Assembly (NCBI GenBank): GCA_027575805.1
Contig: JANBPU010000165.1
Span: forward strand, 1-35,346
From: Mycoemilia scoparia
Taxonomy: Eukaryota; Kickxellomycota; Kickxellomycetes; Kickxellales; Kickxellaceae
DNA length: 35,346 bases
Direction of reading: 5' to 3'
Numbering within the stretch: the stretch's first letter is position 1; every line of letters starts with the position of its first letter. Below are positions 1-9,032 of this stretch, piece after piece. Position numbers and translations under genes: made by a program. The notes under the pieces are model-generated. The model was given only the letters and a program-made list of their open reading frames with translations, made no database searches and had not been told where the DNA came from.

Positions 1-74
1 TTAGGTTGCTTAATAATTTCTCGAAATCTGCTGTGTGTTAATCTAATTCTAAATTGTGGTTAGAATGTGCAACA

Positions 75-163
75 GAAAGTATATAGGCAACTAAAATAAT
101 ATGTAATATTATTCCTATTAAGCTTATGGGTTTCTTTTACAGTCTTAACCCTTACTATCAACA
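75..163. repeat. 89-bp direct repeat, left copy
   Basis: Matches 9122-9210 at 88 of 89 positions in the same orientation. It ends in CAACA. It is probably a fragment of a long terminal repeat. The stop codon of the minus-strand integrase tail (145-147) falls inside it, so that reading frame either runs into the repeat or was cut by it. The sequence to its left (1-74) does not match the sequence left of the other copy, so the full repeat boundaries are not visible here. Confidence 0.7.
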
Positions 164-350
164 TCATCCTGCTGACATATAGGTTTAGTAACCTCTTTAG
201 GAACTACTGGTATGAGTCCTGTATTTGGTACACTGTATGGCTTTAACCATCTGATATGAACTTTTCCTTCCACTGGAGTACCATCAGGGAAGCTCAATTT
301 ATATGTTGTTTCTGTTATATGATTCATCACTATGAATGGGCCTGAAACAC
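145..350 (-). pseudogene. Integrase C-terminal fragment of an old retroelement
   Basis: On the minus strand an open frame encodes a GPF-type module (GPFIVMNHITETTYKL then WLKPY), which resembles the GPY/F module at the C-terminal end of many Ty3/gypsy integrases. Upstream of about 350 (up to about 540) the similarity continues only as broken pieces in shifting frames, with in-frame stops. The catalytic core, reverse transcriptase and gag of this element are not seen. It is a truncated relic rather than a functional gene. The family assignment rests only on this short motif. Confidence 0.5.
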
Positions 351-552
351 AAATCCTTCCTTACCATTTGGAAGGACCCTCTGGAAACATCTTAAGACAA
401 AAGAACCAACAGGTAGAACTAGCTTTTAAGACCTCCTATTGAAGTAAGCATGTCGGTGCTCTTCATTGGTCTTTTGGTGGTCAAATGATTTGTCCTTAAT
501 GAGCTCTCTACCATTGCTCTCTTGAGTACTCTGAAGCAATCAAGATTGAGCT

Positions 553-980
553 AAATATTCTTACTGAGCTAGCAGCAAAGATTCCAAAGTATATCATTGA
601 CCCTTCTGAGTTTAATCCATATGGTGGATTTAAGGCATAGATCGCTATTGTTAGGCCTCAGCCTGACATTTTGCCCAAACACATTTATCAATACAACTAT
701 TATGGGTTTAGAGCGAAATTTAATAAAAACCTTAAATCATTTAATTAGTTTGTTTGGCCAACTGGCTAATTATATTAATAGACTTTACTTAGTAATTTTA
801 TTAGTTCTTTCTCTTTCATTTTACTATTAACAATTACTTCAATAAAGTTGGGTTTAAGAAGACTTTTTCTTATCCAATTAGGAGTCCTGTTATAGGAAAC
901 AGCCTGCCAGGCTGGACTAGTAGTTCCAACTATTGGTTTTACCTGTACAGAAGCCCAGGGTTTTACAGCTATATTGAGAT
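553..980 (+). pseudogene. Old retroelement gag-like remnant, left piece
   Basis: Plus-strand frames here look protein-coding but are broken by stops, for example an in-frame TAG near 638 and a frame ending near 748. One frame from about 885 to 980 is open up to the gypsy insertion. If the insert (981-6796) and one copy of the 5-bp target duplication are removed, that frame continues without interruption into 6802-7028. This supports the view that 553-980 and 6797-7094 were one locus before the insertion. No zinc knuckle or other named gag motif is visible, so 'gag-like' is inferred from its position before the protease piece. Confidence 0.45.
976..980. repeat. Target-site duplication (left) of gypsy element
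   Basis: The five bases gagat directly precede the left LTR and recur as gagat at 6797-6801 directly after the right LTR. A 5-bp duplication is normal for Ty3/gypsy integrases. Confidence 0.9.
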
Positions 981-1284
981 TGTCAATCCGTAGGATTGGC
1001 TGCAATAAACAACCAAGTAAAACCTTTCGTGAAATAGAAACTTTGATAATAAATATATACCTATAACTAAATCCTTTCAATCTAAAGTTTATTTCAAACA
1101 ATTAGTAAAAGAATTAGTAATGTATATAAAAGATGATAAGAAAACTATCTATTGTTCCTAATGTTCCGAACAAGTATCCTCAGGGTCCACTGTTCAGAAC
1201 AATCGGAACCCTTGGAATATTCTGATGATTCGGAATGATCCAAATCAATTAATGATTAGGCAATGATTATCTCATGGCCTATCA
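981..1284 (-). repeat. 3' LTR of gypsy element
   Basis: 304 bp, TG...CA on either strand, 302 of 304 identical to 6493-6796. It retains five of the six CpG sites deduced for the ancestral LTR; the sixth reads TG at 1223-1224 where the other copy reads CG. Confidence 0.95.
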
Positions 1285-1296
1285 TCATTCCCCTCC
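1285..1296 (-). other. Polypurine tract candidate
   Basis: On the minus strand the bases directly before the 3' LTR read GGAGGGGAATGA, purine-rich with one T. This is the expected place for the plus-strand primer of reverse transcription. The 285 bp between it and the pol stop codon show no further coding. Confidence 0.6.
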
Positions 1297-1581
1297 AAAG
1301 AGAAGCCTCGGGCTTCAAGAGGTTCGGTGTTGATGAGCGCTGCGTCTTGGTGCTTGGCGACTAGGGTTTTCTCTTCAGAACTCAGTGGCGAGGTTACGAA
1401 TGTTCTGATAGCCCTGCCATGTTCTGAAACGATAATGGCGTCTTCCCCAAGCGATGATGAGGAACTGGAGATCGATATCGCACAAGAAGGTGAGAAGATT
1501 CTGTGAATTTGGAGACTTAAAGTCGTCCAAGATGACATTACGGAGAACACCTCGGCAGCAGTGTACTCTTCCTAAATTGAA

Positions 1582-4500
1582 CTATTCCGGTTCCTCCAAT
1601 TCTTCGTAGGGTTCGGGTATTTCAGGCTGTTCTAGTTCTGTCTGAATGTTGCGACAGGGAATTCGTATCTCCGGAATAGCTTGGGGACAAGTGGTTGTTC
1701 TTATAGGGGAACGTTCTTGGGCCTCTGACTCTTCTTGTGTTGTGTGCACTGGTGAAGTTCTCTCTGTGACCGTCCTGGTCCAAGTCTGCGGTCTTGGGTG
1801 GAGTCTGCCTTCCAGCCATTCCCTTGCAGTAGCGACGTCCTCGTTTGATGCTTGCAACTCCTCCTGTATGGTTGTCCATTCTAGCATTGGACTTGCCATT
1901 GCTTCCCGTACTAGAACTCTTATACGTAATGGGAGTGCGTCCACTTCATCTGTCAATGGGTTAGGTCGCTGCATTGGTGTTTGGTCGGTCGGAGGATCGG
2001 GAAAGAATGAAGTAGTTTGGTGTATTCCTGCTCTCCCAGGTATAATCTGGATCCTTTTTATACCCTTTTCTGCTGTGCTATCGAATAGGTCGGGTAGCAC
2101 TTGATCTCTAAATGCCTCGCGACGTTCCCAAGTTGCCTGTTCCTTGGGGTAACCACGCCAGTGAACAAGGTATTCTTTCACGCCTTCATCAGTGATCCTG
2201 GTGTCACCGATGAAATCAACTTCGAAATGATCCGGTTCAGGCTCTGGATCATGGTCCAAAATCACTATCTGACTCGCAGTATAATTGTACAGGAGGATGT
2301 CACCCCCCTCCGAACGAAGAGAGTAGGTGCCCCCAGCAGTGACTCGGTCAATGACATAGGGGCCGTCAAAACGAGGAGCGCCTTTGGGAGGAGTCAGAAA
2401 AATCTGAGCTAGAACCGAGTCGCCAACCTTGGGGGAAATCAAAGTGTTAGTGGTATCGAACCGCTTCTTCGCCTCAAACTGGTGATCTGATAGATTCTTT
2501 ACGATGGTGGCGTGGATGATCAAATCACAGAATTCAGCGAGCTGTTCCAAATTAATCAGAGCGCCGTCAGTACAGTTGCTATAGTCCATAGGAAAGTTAA
2601 ATGGTCTTCCAAACATAGTGGTAGCAGCGTCCATTCCAATAGATTCATTAAATCGAGCATTCAAAGCGAACTGGATAAATGGAAGATGACAGTCCCATTC
2701 AGTGAGCGTACCTTCGGTGATCTTCCGTAAAGCTTGTTTGACGTTCTGAACATTATGCTCAGCTAAGCCATTTCCGCGTGGATGATATGGCGTCAGGAAG
2801 CGGTGATGAATGCCCTGGTTTTCTGCCAGGTGGCGTAGGGATTGATTGCTAAATTCCGTGCCATTATCAGATTGGATAATCTTTGGAAATCCAAAGCTTC
2901 CGAAAATATGGGTTAAGGCATATGTAACCTCTGCTGCAGATTTGCGTGGTAGGGGTGCGAGTATAACAAAACGAGTGCATATGTCCACTACTACCAAGAT
3001 ATAGCAATTGTTGCTTTCTGTGCTGCGGAGTGGTCCTGCAAGATCAATAGCCACATGATCCATAGGATATTTGGAATTCACCGGTGTCAAAGGCTGGTAT
3101 CGCATCTTCCGGGGGTTGAATTTGATGCATTGTTCACAGCTGCGTACTAATTTCTCAGCGTCATTCCGCAATGATGGCCATTCATAACCTTGCCAGTGGA
3201 TGGATGCCACCAATGTCTTCGCTCCAAAATGACCGAGGTCATGTACTGTTCGCAGTAATTCCCTCTGTTTGGAGATATCCGGTGTGGTGAAATTACCCGT
3301 TGATTTAATTCCCTTGGTAATCTTCCGAATAGTGTGGGGGGTGATTTCCCTGCAGGAAAGGATGTCTGGAACAATGTTATCGGTCCCAGGACAATGGACA
3401 ATATTGAAATTGTACTCCTGGATGGTGAGAAACCAGCGTATCAACATAGGACTCAGTTCCTTGCGCGTCCTAAGCCACACCAGGGCAGCATGATCAGTAT
3501 ACACAGTGAATTTGTGTCCATAAATATACTTATGGAAGGTGTTCAGAGCAAACACAATAGCTAGTAATTCTCACTGCGATACAGTATAATTCCGCTGTGC
3601 TGGGGAGAGTATCTTCACTTGGAAGGATATGTATGCTATCTTTCCTTTAGTGAGCTCCTGATATAGTACTGCTCCAATACCGACATCAGAGGCATCTGTA
3701 GCGATTCAGAATTCATAAGCAGGGTCTGGAAATTGAAGGGGTATCGCTTGTAATGCCGCTGCTTTTAATGTTTTGAAAGTGTCCCAAAGTTCTGGAGTGT
3801 CTGGTATTGGTGCATTACGCTTGCCTTCTCTGTGTTGATTTAGCGGGGCGGAAATCTTCGCTATGTTGGGAATGTGTTCCCTGATGAAATTAACGACACC
3901 TAGGAATGCTCGCAACTCATACTTGTTTTTCAGAAAACTCCAAGTGCAGAATGCATCCAAGCATTCTTTATCGACCCAGTGTTTCTTGCCATTTACATAA
4001 AATCCTAGGAGTTGTACCTCTTTGATGGCAAACTTGCATTTGTCAATGTTTAGGATTAGACGGGCTTCAGTCAGTTTCCTTATTACTTGTTGTACGTGAA
4101 TTATATGTTCTTCCAAAGATTTGGAGAAGATAATGATATCATCGATGTAAGCGCGGGCATTAGGGATATTCTGAAGGAGTCTGGATATTACTCGTTGGAA
4201 GGTGCTCGGGAGGTTCTTCAGTCCAAATGGCGCTCTGGTATATATGTAATGTTCGCCTCTCCATGTGAAGGCCATCTTGGGTTGATCTTCTGGGGCGACT
4301 GGGAACCAGTGGTACGCCTTGGTTAAATCCAGCACTGTGAAATAGACGTGACCCGCCAAATCTTCGAATATTTCCCTAGGGATTGGAAGTGGGAAATTAT
4401 CGTCGATAGTGATCTCATTTAGAGCCTGGAAATCGGTTACCAGGCGGAATAGCGTGTAATTCCCATCTGGGTCCTTCCTGGGAACTAGGAATACCATAGC

Positions 4501-6423
4501 ATTGTAGTTTGTTCCGACTGGCGCAGGGATGATAAAACCCATTCTTCGGAGTTCTTCTATCTCCTTATCGGCAAAGGGAAGTTTGGTCTCAGCTATCAAT
4601 GGTTGACGGCGGAATATTGGCTCATTAGTGACTGTTGGGATTTTTACACATGCTTCAGGTAGAGGGCATGGTTCCGTTGGGTCGATGTTTCGGTTCTCCT
4701 TAATTTCTGGTTCTATCTTCTTTAGGAACTCTTCCCTAAGTTCCGAGTCATCTGGTAGAATCTTCTGCTGTTCTTCTTCGGAAGGTTCGGAAGGGATGTC
4801 CAATTGCCGGAGAAGGGCTGTAGTGAGTCAAGGTAGCCCATGCTTGTTAATAATATCTCGACCGATGAGGATAGGGGGATTAATTTCTCCTGGAAGAATT
4901 TCTACGCTTGCAGATATCTGTAATTTTCCGATGGTCATCTGCACGGTGGTTGTTCCAATTCGTTCCTTGAGGAGATTGTTTATTCCGAATTCTATTTGAC
5001 CTGTTTTAGGGATGATTGTGCATTTTAGTTCCTTTGCGGCTGATTCAGCCATGTAGGTCATTACTGCTCCGGTATCTAGTTCTGCGTTCATTTCCCATGA
5101 CTGTTCTTCCATACTGATGGTTATTGGAATAACCCAAAGATTATCTGCTTTCGCCATGCCGTAGATTGCTATCTTCTTTATTGAGATAGGGTCCTCGTCA
5201 TCTCCAAGGTCTTGTTCCCATTCATCGATAGGGATCTCATGTTCTTCCGGTTCTTCACTCTCTTCCGAGGGTTCCTCCTTCTTGATACAGCGAACAACCT
5301 GATTGTTGTTTTGTCCTTGTCTGCTTGGGGGAGCTGGCAGCGCTAGCGTTTCTCTTGGTCCGGTTAATGCGTTTTGGACGCCTACTCTGGAGGGAGTCTT
5401 CTGGTACTTCATCCATGGTTCTGTAGAACCTGGGGTTGTTGTTCGGTTCCTCTTTCCGGTAGTGAGGTAACTGGTATCGAAGCGCACAATAGGGAAGCGT
5501 CTTAACTCGCTCTGTCTCAGAGCATTCCTGAAGTCTTCTTCATTGGGTAGGCCGATGATTTGGCAGTACCTCGGGTATAGTTCTCAGGTATGCGTCATAA
5601 GCTTGTGTAGGCCCATATTGTCCTTGTAATTACTGTCGCTCAGTAAAAGCATTCGGAACTTCTGGGGTAAGGCTTGAATAAAGGTATCCTGCACAAACAT
5701 CGTGTTTGGTTCCTGTCCGGCCTTCTTTCGGAGATCATCAAAGGTGTTAGTGAAGGCGATGATGTCGTCCTTGGGGGAGAGTTTCAATCTCTGTAGCTTT
5801 TCCATGAATACATGGGTATTCAGCTTCGGAGCGAATACGTGTAGGAAGGTCTTTCGAATTAATGACCATTGAGTTGGAAGTTTCCTATCAACACATTGGT
5901 CAAGGAAAGTGTCTCCTTCTCTTGCTCTCAATCTCGTGAGAAGCCACTTGGGGCCATACAGATCTAGACTGATGTCATCCGCTTCCATGGCTCTTTCAAA
6001 CGCGTTTAGGAACTCTTCTGCATCGCTGTACGTGTTCTTCTCATTGGTTTGTTCCTTGCGATAGTAAGGGAGTTCTTCTGGCTTGCATGGGGGCTTACTA
6101 GTTGTAGCGTTTCTTCCGAATGGGTCATCAGGGAGGTTGAATACTGGGGGTCTTTCCTCAGTTCTTGCACAAGTTGTTTCTGTGGTTGGAACGTTCCCTC
6201 TGTTCGGAGCAGGAGTTTGATAGCTCCATTCTTGGCTTGGGAATGCTCATTGGTGGCTTGCCAACTCGTTGATACATCTCTCCTGACGTTCCAAGTCTTC
6301 AGCTGTCTTCTGCTTGAAGGCTTGCAGATCACTGTTGGTCGCGTCCAGTTTTTTATCCATCGCTTCCAGTTTAGCCATGATCATGGCAAGGGTAGGTTCC
6401 TGAGCGTTCTGATCAGTCAACAT
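1582..6423 (-). pseudogene. Ty3/gypsy gag-pol polyprotein with five in-frame TGA codons
   Basis: One frame of 1613 codons runs from ATG at 6423 to TAG at 1582 with no frameshift. TGA interrupts it at 6247-6249, 5584-5586, 4828-4830, 3706-3708 and 3571-3573 (codons 59, 280, 532, 906, 951). Gag occupies roughly codons 1-400 and shows no CCHC knuckle. Retropepsin has LDTGA near codon 450. Reverse transcriptase spans about 600-790 with FTVLDL and the catalytic YIDD at 759-762. RNase H begins at TDASD after codon 906. Integrase has the HHCC zinc motif (two His near 1061 and 1065, CEQC near 1096) and a D, D35E triad at about 1127, 1186 and 1222. A GPY module near 1350 is followed by a chromodomain at about 1399-1446 (LVHWRGYP...ATWE), which in this class binds modified histones and can guide integration. 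A charged, proline-rich tail of about 165 residues closes the protein. At codon 951 the TGA replaces a position normally Arg/Lys (SQ-x-ELLAI), which fits an original CGA. Confidence 0.92.
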
Positions 6424-6478
6424 AGTTGTGAAAATTCGAGTGCTTCAAAATGAAAAGGGAAAAAGGCTTTCTTGTGGT

Positions 6479-6487
6479 TTGAAAGGA
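6479..6487 (-). other. Possible self-priming site after the 5' LTR
   Basis: Just inside the 5' LTR the minus strand reads TTTTTTCCTTTCAAACC. It has no TGG start as expected for a tRNA primer site. The 9-mer TCCTTTCAA here is complementary to TTGAAAGGA within the LTR (6584-6592), which lies about 45 bases downstream of a TATA-like sequence (6633-6643), near where transcription might begin. This resembles the self-priming arrangement known for Tf1/sushi elements. The pairing is short, so this is an inference. Confidence 0.3.
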
Positions 6488-6492
6488 AAAAA

Positions 6493-6796
6493 TGTCAATC
6501 CGTAGGATTGGCTGCAATAAACAACCAAGTAAAACCTTTCGTGAAATAGAAACTTTGATAATAAATATATACCTATAACTAAATCCTTTCAATCTAAAGT
6601 TTATTTCAAACAATTAGTAAAAGAATTAGTAATGTATATAAAAGATGATAAGAAAACTATCTATTGTTCCTAATGTTCCGAACAAGTATCCTCAGGGTCC
6701 ACTGTTCAGAACAATCAGAACCCTTGGAATATTCCGATGATTCGGAATGATCCAAATCAATTAATGATTAGGCAATGATTATCTCATGGCCTATCA
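6493..6796 (-). repeat. 5' LTR of gypsy element
   Basis: 304 bp, the upstream LTR for the minus-strand transcript. A TATA-like stretch (minus strand, 6633-6643) is the probable core promoter. It differs from the other LTR at 6717 (A, where the other has G in a CpG) and 6735 (C in a CpG, where the other has T). Confidence 0.95.
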
Positions 6797-6801
6797 GAGA
6801 T
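6797..6801. repeat. Target-site duplication (right) of gypsy element
   Basis: gagat, identical to 976-980. Confidence 0.9.
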
Positions 6802-7094
6802 CAATAGTTCATAAACACTTAGCAAGACAAGTGGATGTGTCCCAATGGACAGGTGACAATACTCCACAAATCTTCTTGACCAATACTAAGTCAGCTCCAA
6901 AGTCCAAGAAATGGGTTTCAAAGAAAAACCAATGTTCAGAAAAGAATAGCCATGAGGATAGGATTTCTAAGCTTGAAGACTCAATCAATAGGATAATGGA
7001 ACTTCTTGAACAGAAGAAGGATTTTTAGCTATGCCAGGTGGTAGTTCCCATAGTACTTTTTTTCCTTTCTCCCAAAATAAAAGTACACCAAATA
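6802..7094 (+). pseudogene. Old retroelement gag-like remnant, middle piece
   Basis: This continues the plus-strand frame interrupted by the gypsy element and ends at TAG 7026-7028 after a lysine-rich stretch and a short predicted coiled coil (RISKLEDSINRIMELLEQ). After the stop, a frame offset by one base (from the GCT ATG near 7029) stays open to 7092. It would join directly to the protease frame at 8664 if the Tc1-like insert were absent. A gag stop followed by a shifted pol frame is a common retroelement layout. No named gag domain is recognised. Confidence 0.5.
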
Positions 7095-7308
7095 CACTAG
7101 CATACAAAAGTGTAACAATGTTTTGCAAAATGACTTTGCTGACATATTTCTAGGCCATTTGACAAGATATGAACAAGTCACTATAATATGTTGAAGAAGT
7201 AATGTAGGTCTTCATATGCATAAACTTTGAGCTAATTTGATTAGCTAATTACTTAATTATATATTTTTGAAAATTTATTAGGTGTAACAATGTTTTGGAG
7301 ATTTTTTA
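7095..7308. repeat. Left terminal inverted repeat of Tc1-like element
   Basis: Starts CACTAGCATAC. It pairs with 8448-8661 with mismatches near 7155, 7159 and 7234. It contains direct-repeat sites at 7110-7125 and 7282-7297. Confidence 0.93.
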
Positions 7309-7417
7309 ATTTGATTAATTAATCAACCATATGGCCTATTTAAGCTAAGACAACCACATTTTTGAAACAAGTCACTCTTTCTTTACTACTCTATTTTTAA
7401 TTTTAGTCATTTTAAAG

Positions 7418-8434
7418 ATGGTAAAAAAAATCAAAGATAACATACTTAAAAGAGTAAAGGACCTAGTCAGAGTAGGGAAATCGACTCGTGCTATAGAACA
7501 ATTAACTGGTGTTTTGCATATGACAGTATCACGAGTAAGAAAGGAATATAATAATAGCACCCTTACTTCAAAACAAGGCTGTCCATGTATCTTTGATGAG
7601 TTTGATGAAAAATATATTTGTCGGCTAGCAACAACAGGCAAGTGTTCCACTGCAACTGAGATAGCTCAAGAGCTTCAAGCATATGCTGGAATAAAGGCCT
7701 CCTCTAATACAATCTTACGCATATTACGAAGAAATGGTATCTGCTCACGCTACAAGAAAAAATGCCCAGAACTTGGAAAATCGCATAGAGCTGCCAGAAG
7801 AGAATTTGAGCTTCGTCATCGAAATCATGATAATTCCTATTGGGACAATGTGATCTGGTCAGATGAAACTAAAATCAACCTTAGGCAATCAGATGGACGA
7901 GAAAGAACACTCAGAAAAACTGGTGCAAGACTCCAAGATCATGATGTTATTGGAACCCACAAATTTGGCAAGGGATCAATCATGCTATGGGGCTGTATGT
8001 TGTCTTCAGGTGTTGGCTATCTTTGTCGAGTTGATGGTGGCATAAATGCTGAAATGTACAAGAGTATTCTGACAGAGGAGTTGATGCAAACAATTGATTG
8101 GTTTGGCTTGGACAAAAAAGATATTATCTTCCAACATGACAATGCATCCTGCCATAATGCCAGTATCATTCAAAACTGGTTCAAAGATAATGAAATCAAG
8201 GTACTAACTTGGCCAGCACAATCTCCCGACCTTAACCCTATTGAGCACCTCTGGGACCATATCAAACGAGAGCTTAAAAAGCTTCCACCTCCCACTGATA
8301 AGGATATGCTATGGGAATAGGTACAAAAAATATAGAATGAAATAGACTCCTCCAAATGCTGTAGCCTGGTACAATCTATGCCTAAAAGACTTGCTAAGGT
8401 TCGTTTGGCTAAAGGTGGCTTTACTAATTATTAA
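7418..8434 (+). pseudogene. Tc1-like DD34E transposase with two premature TAG codons
   Basis: The frame begins at ATG 7418 and is open for 300 codons to TAG at 8318-8320. Reading on in the same frame meets a second TAG at 8333-8335, then a further 32 codons rich in Tc1-like sequence (ending KGGFTNY) to TAA 8432-8434. The intact protein would be about 338 residues, the normal family length. N-terminal residues 1-110 form the paired helix-turn-helix DNA-binding region. The catalytic triad is visible: D in VIWSDETKI, D in FQHDNASCH and E in SPDLNPIEHLWD, with 34 residues between the second D and E. The second TAG stands where a Trp is usual (KI-x-NEI). Loss of the last 39 residues probably inactivates the protein, but the catalytic core is complete. 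Confidence 0.9.
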
Positions 8435-8447
8435 TTTTTATTAAAGA

Positions 8448-8661
8448 TAAAAAATCTCCAAAACATTGTTACACCTAATAAATTTTCAAAAATATATAAT
8501 TAAGTAATTAGCTAATCAAATCAGCTCAAAGTTTATGCATATGAAGACCTACATTACTTCTTCAACATATTATAGTGACTTGTTCATATCTTGTCAGATG
8601 ACCTAGAAATATGTCAGCAAAGTCATTTTGCAAAACATTGTTACACTTTTGTATGCTAGTG
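8448..8661. repeat. Right terminal inverted repeat of Tc1-like element
   Basis: Reverse complement of 7095-7308 with three mismatches, ending GCTAGTG before TA 8662-8663. It contains direct-repeat sites at 8459-8474 and 8631-8646. Confidence 0.93.
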
Positions 8662-8663
8662 TA

Positions 8664-9032
8664 TGATTACCAACCTGGCTGCTACTACTCCAAAAGAATA
8701 TGTAAGGGCTGAAGTACTGATAACCATCAATGGCAAAGACATTAAGGCTCGTGTTGATACTGGTGCAGATATTATGATGATTTCTGGTAAACTGGCTAAT
8801 AGACTTAAGCTGTCTATTGATACTTCTGAACAAGTCCACTATGGTGTAGCCAGCCACAATAAGTGCACAACCTCAGGAATAGTCAAAACTATGATAAAGA
8901 TTGGTAAGGACCTAGTACCAATTCTGGCCCATGTTTTCAATTACAACAAAGAAGTAATGTTACTTTCCACTCCATTCTTATGCTCCATTGGTGCAGATGT
9001 ACAGTTATCAAAGGAACAAGTGGTTCTTATTT
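8664..9032 (+). pseudogene. Retropepsin-like fragment of an old retroelement
   Basis: The open plus-strand frame carries a retroviral-type aspartic protease signature: VDTGADIMMIS with the catalytic DTG, then a hydrophobic flap region and LSTPFLCSIGAD in the place of the usual second conserved turn. It is preceded across the Tc1-like insertion by a continuous frame (7029-7094). No reverse transcriptase follows: coding character stops at about 9032, where a TGTTGG sequence begins a putative LTR. The element has therefore lost most of pol, perhaps by deletion between protease and LTR. Confidence 0.7.

Larger units (their letters stand above)
981..6796 (-). mobile_element. Complete Ty3/gypsy chromovirus-type LTR retrotransposon
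   Basis: The element is 5816 bp and transcribed from the minus strand. It has two 304-bp LTRs (981-1284 and 6493-6796) that begin TG and end CA, and a perfect 5-bp target duplication gagat. The LTRs differ at only two sites (1205 versus 6717 and 1223 versus 6735), so the insertion is recent. Both differences are transitions at CpG. Internally there is a single gag-pol frame with protease, reverse transcriptase, RNase H, integrase and a C-terminal chromodomain. A purine-rich tract precedes the 3' LTR. No tRNA-type primer site starting TGG follows the 5' LTR. Five TGA codons break the frame, so this copy should not make the full polyprotein by normal decoding, although the LTRs look intact. Confidence 0.95.
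7095..8661 (+). mobile_element. Complete Tc1-like (IS630/Tc1/mariner) transposon
   Basis: 1567 bp flanked by TA (7093-7094 and 8662-8663), the signature target duplication of this superfamily. The terminal inverted repeats are long, 214 bp (7095-7308 and 8448-8661), with three mismatches. Each arm contains the same 16-mer gtgtaacaatgttttg twice, at its outer part and at its inner end (7110-7125 and 7282-7297; mirrored at 8631-8646 and 8459-8474). This is an IR/DR layout like that of Sleeping Beauty-type elements, in which transposase binds two sites per arm. A single transposase gene lies between, damaged near its 3' end. Confidence 0.95.

Noticed and set aside
775..1101. Open frame across the left LTR, with a twin at 6413-6613
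   Set aside because: The shared peptide simply reflects the LTR sequence read on the minus strand, not a gene.
1646..2412. Plus-strand open frames opposite the integrase
   Set aside because: They are shadows of the gag-pol frame, with no recognisable domain.
1582..6423. UGA read as a sense codon genome-wide
   Set aside because: PDX1, BuGZ and GGC1 all end at TGA in places that match family length, so TGA works as a stop in this genome. Mutation of CGA is the simpler explanation for the retroelement.
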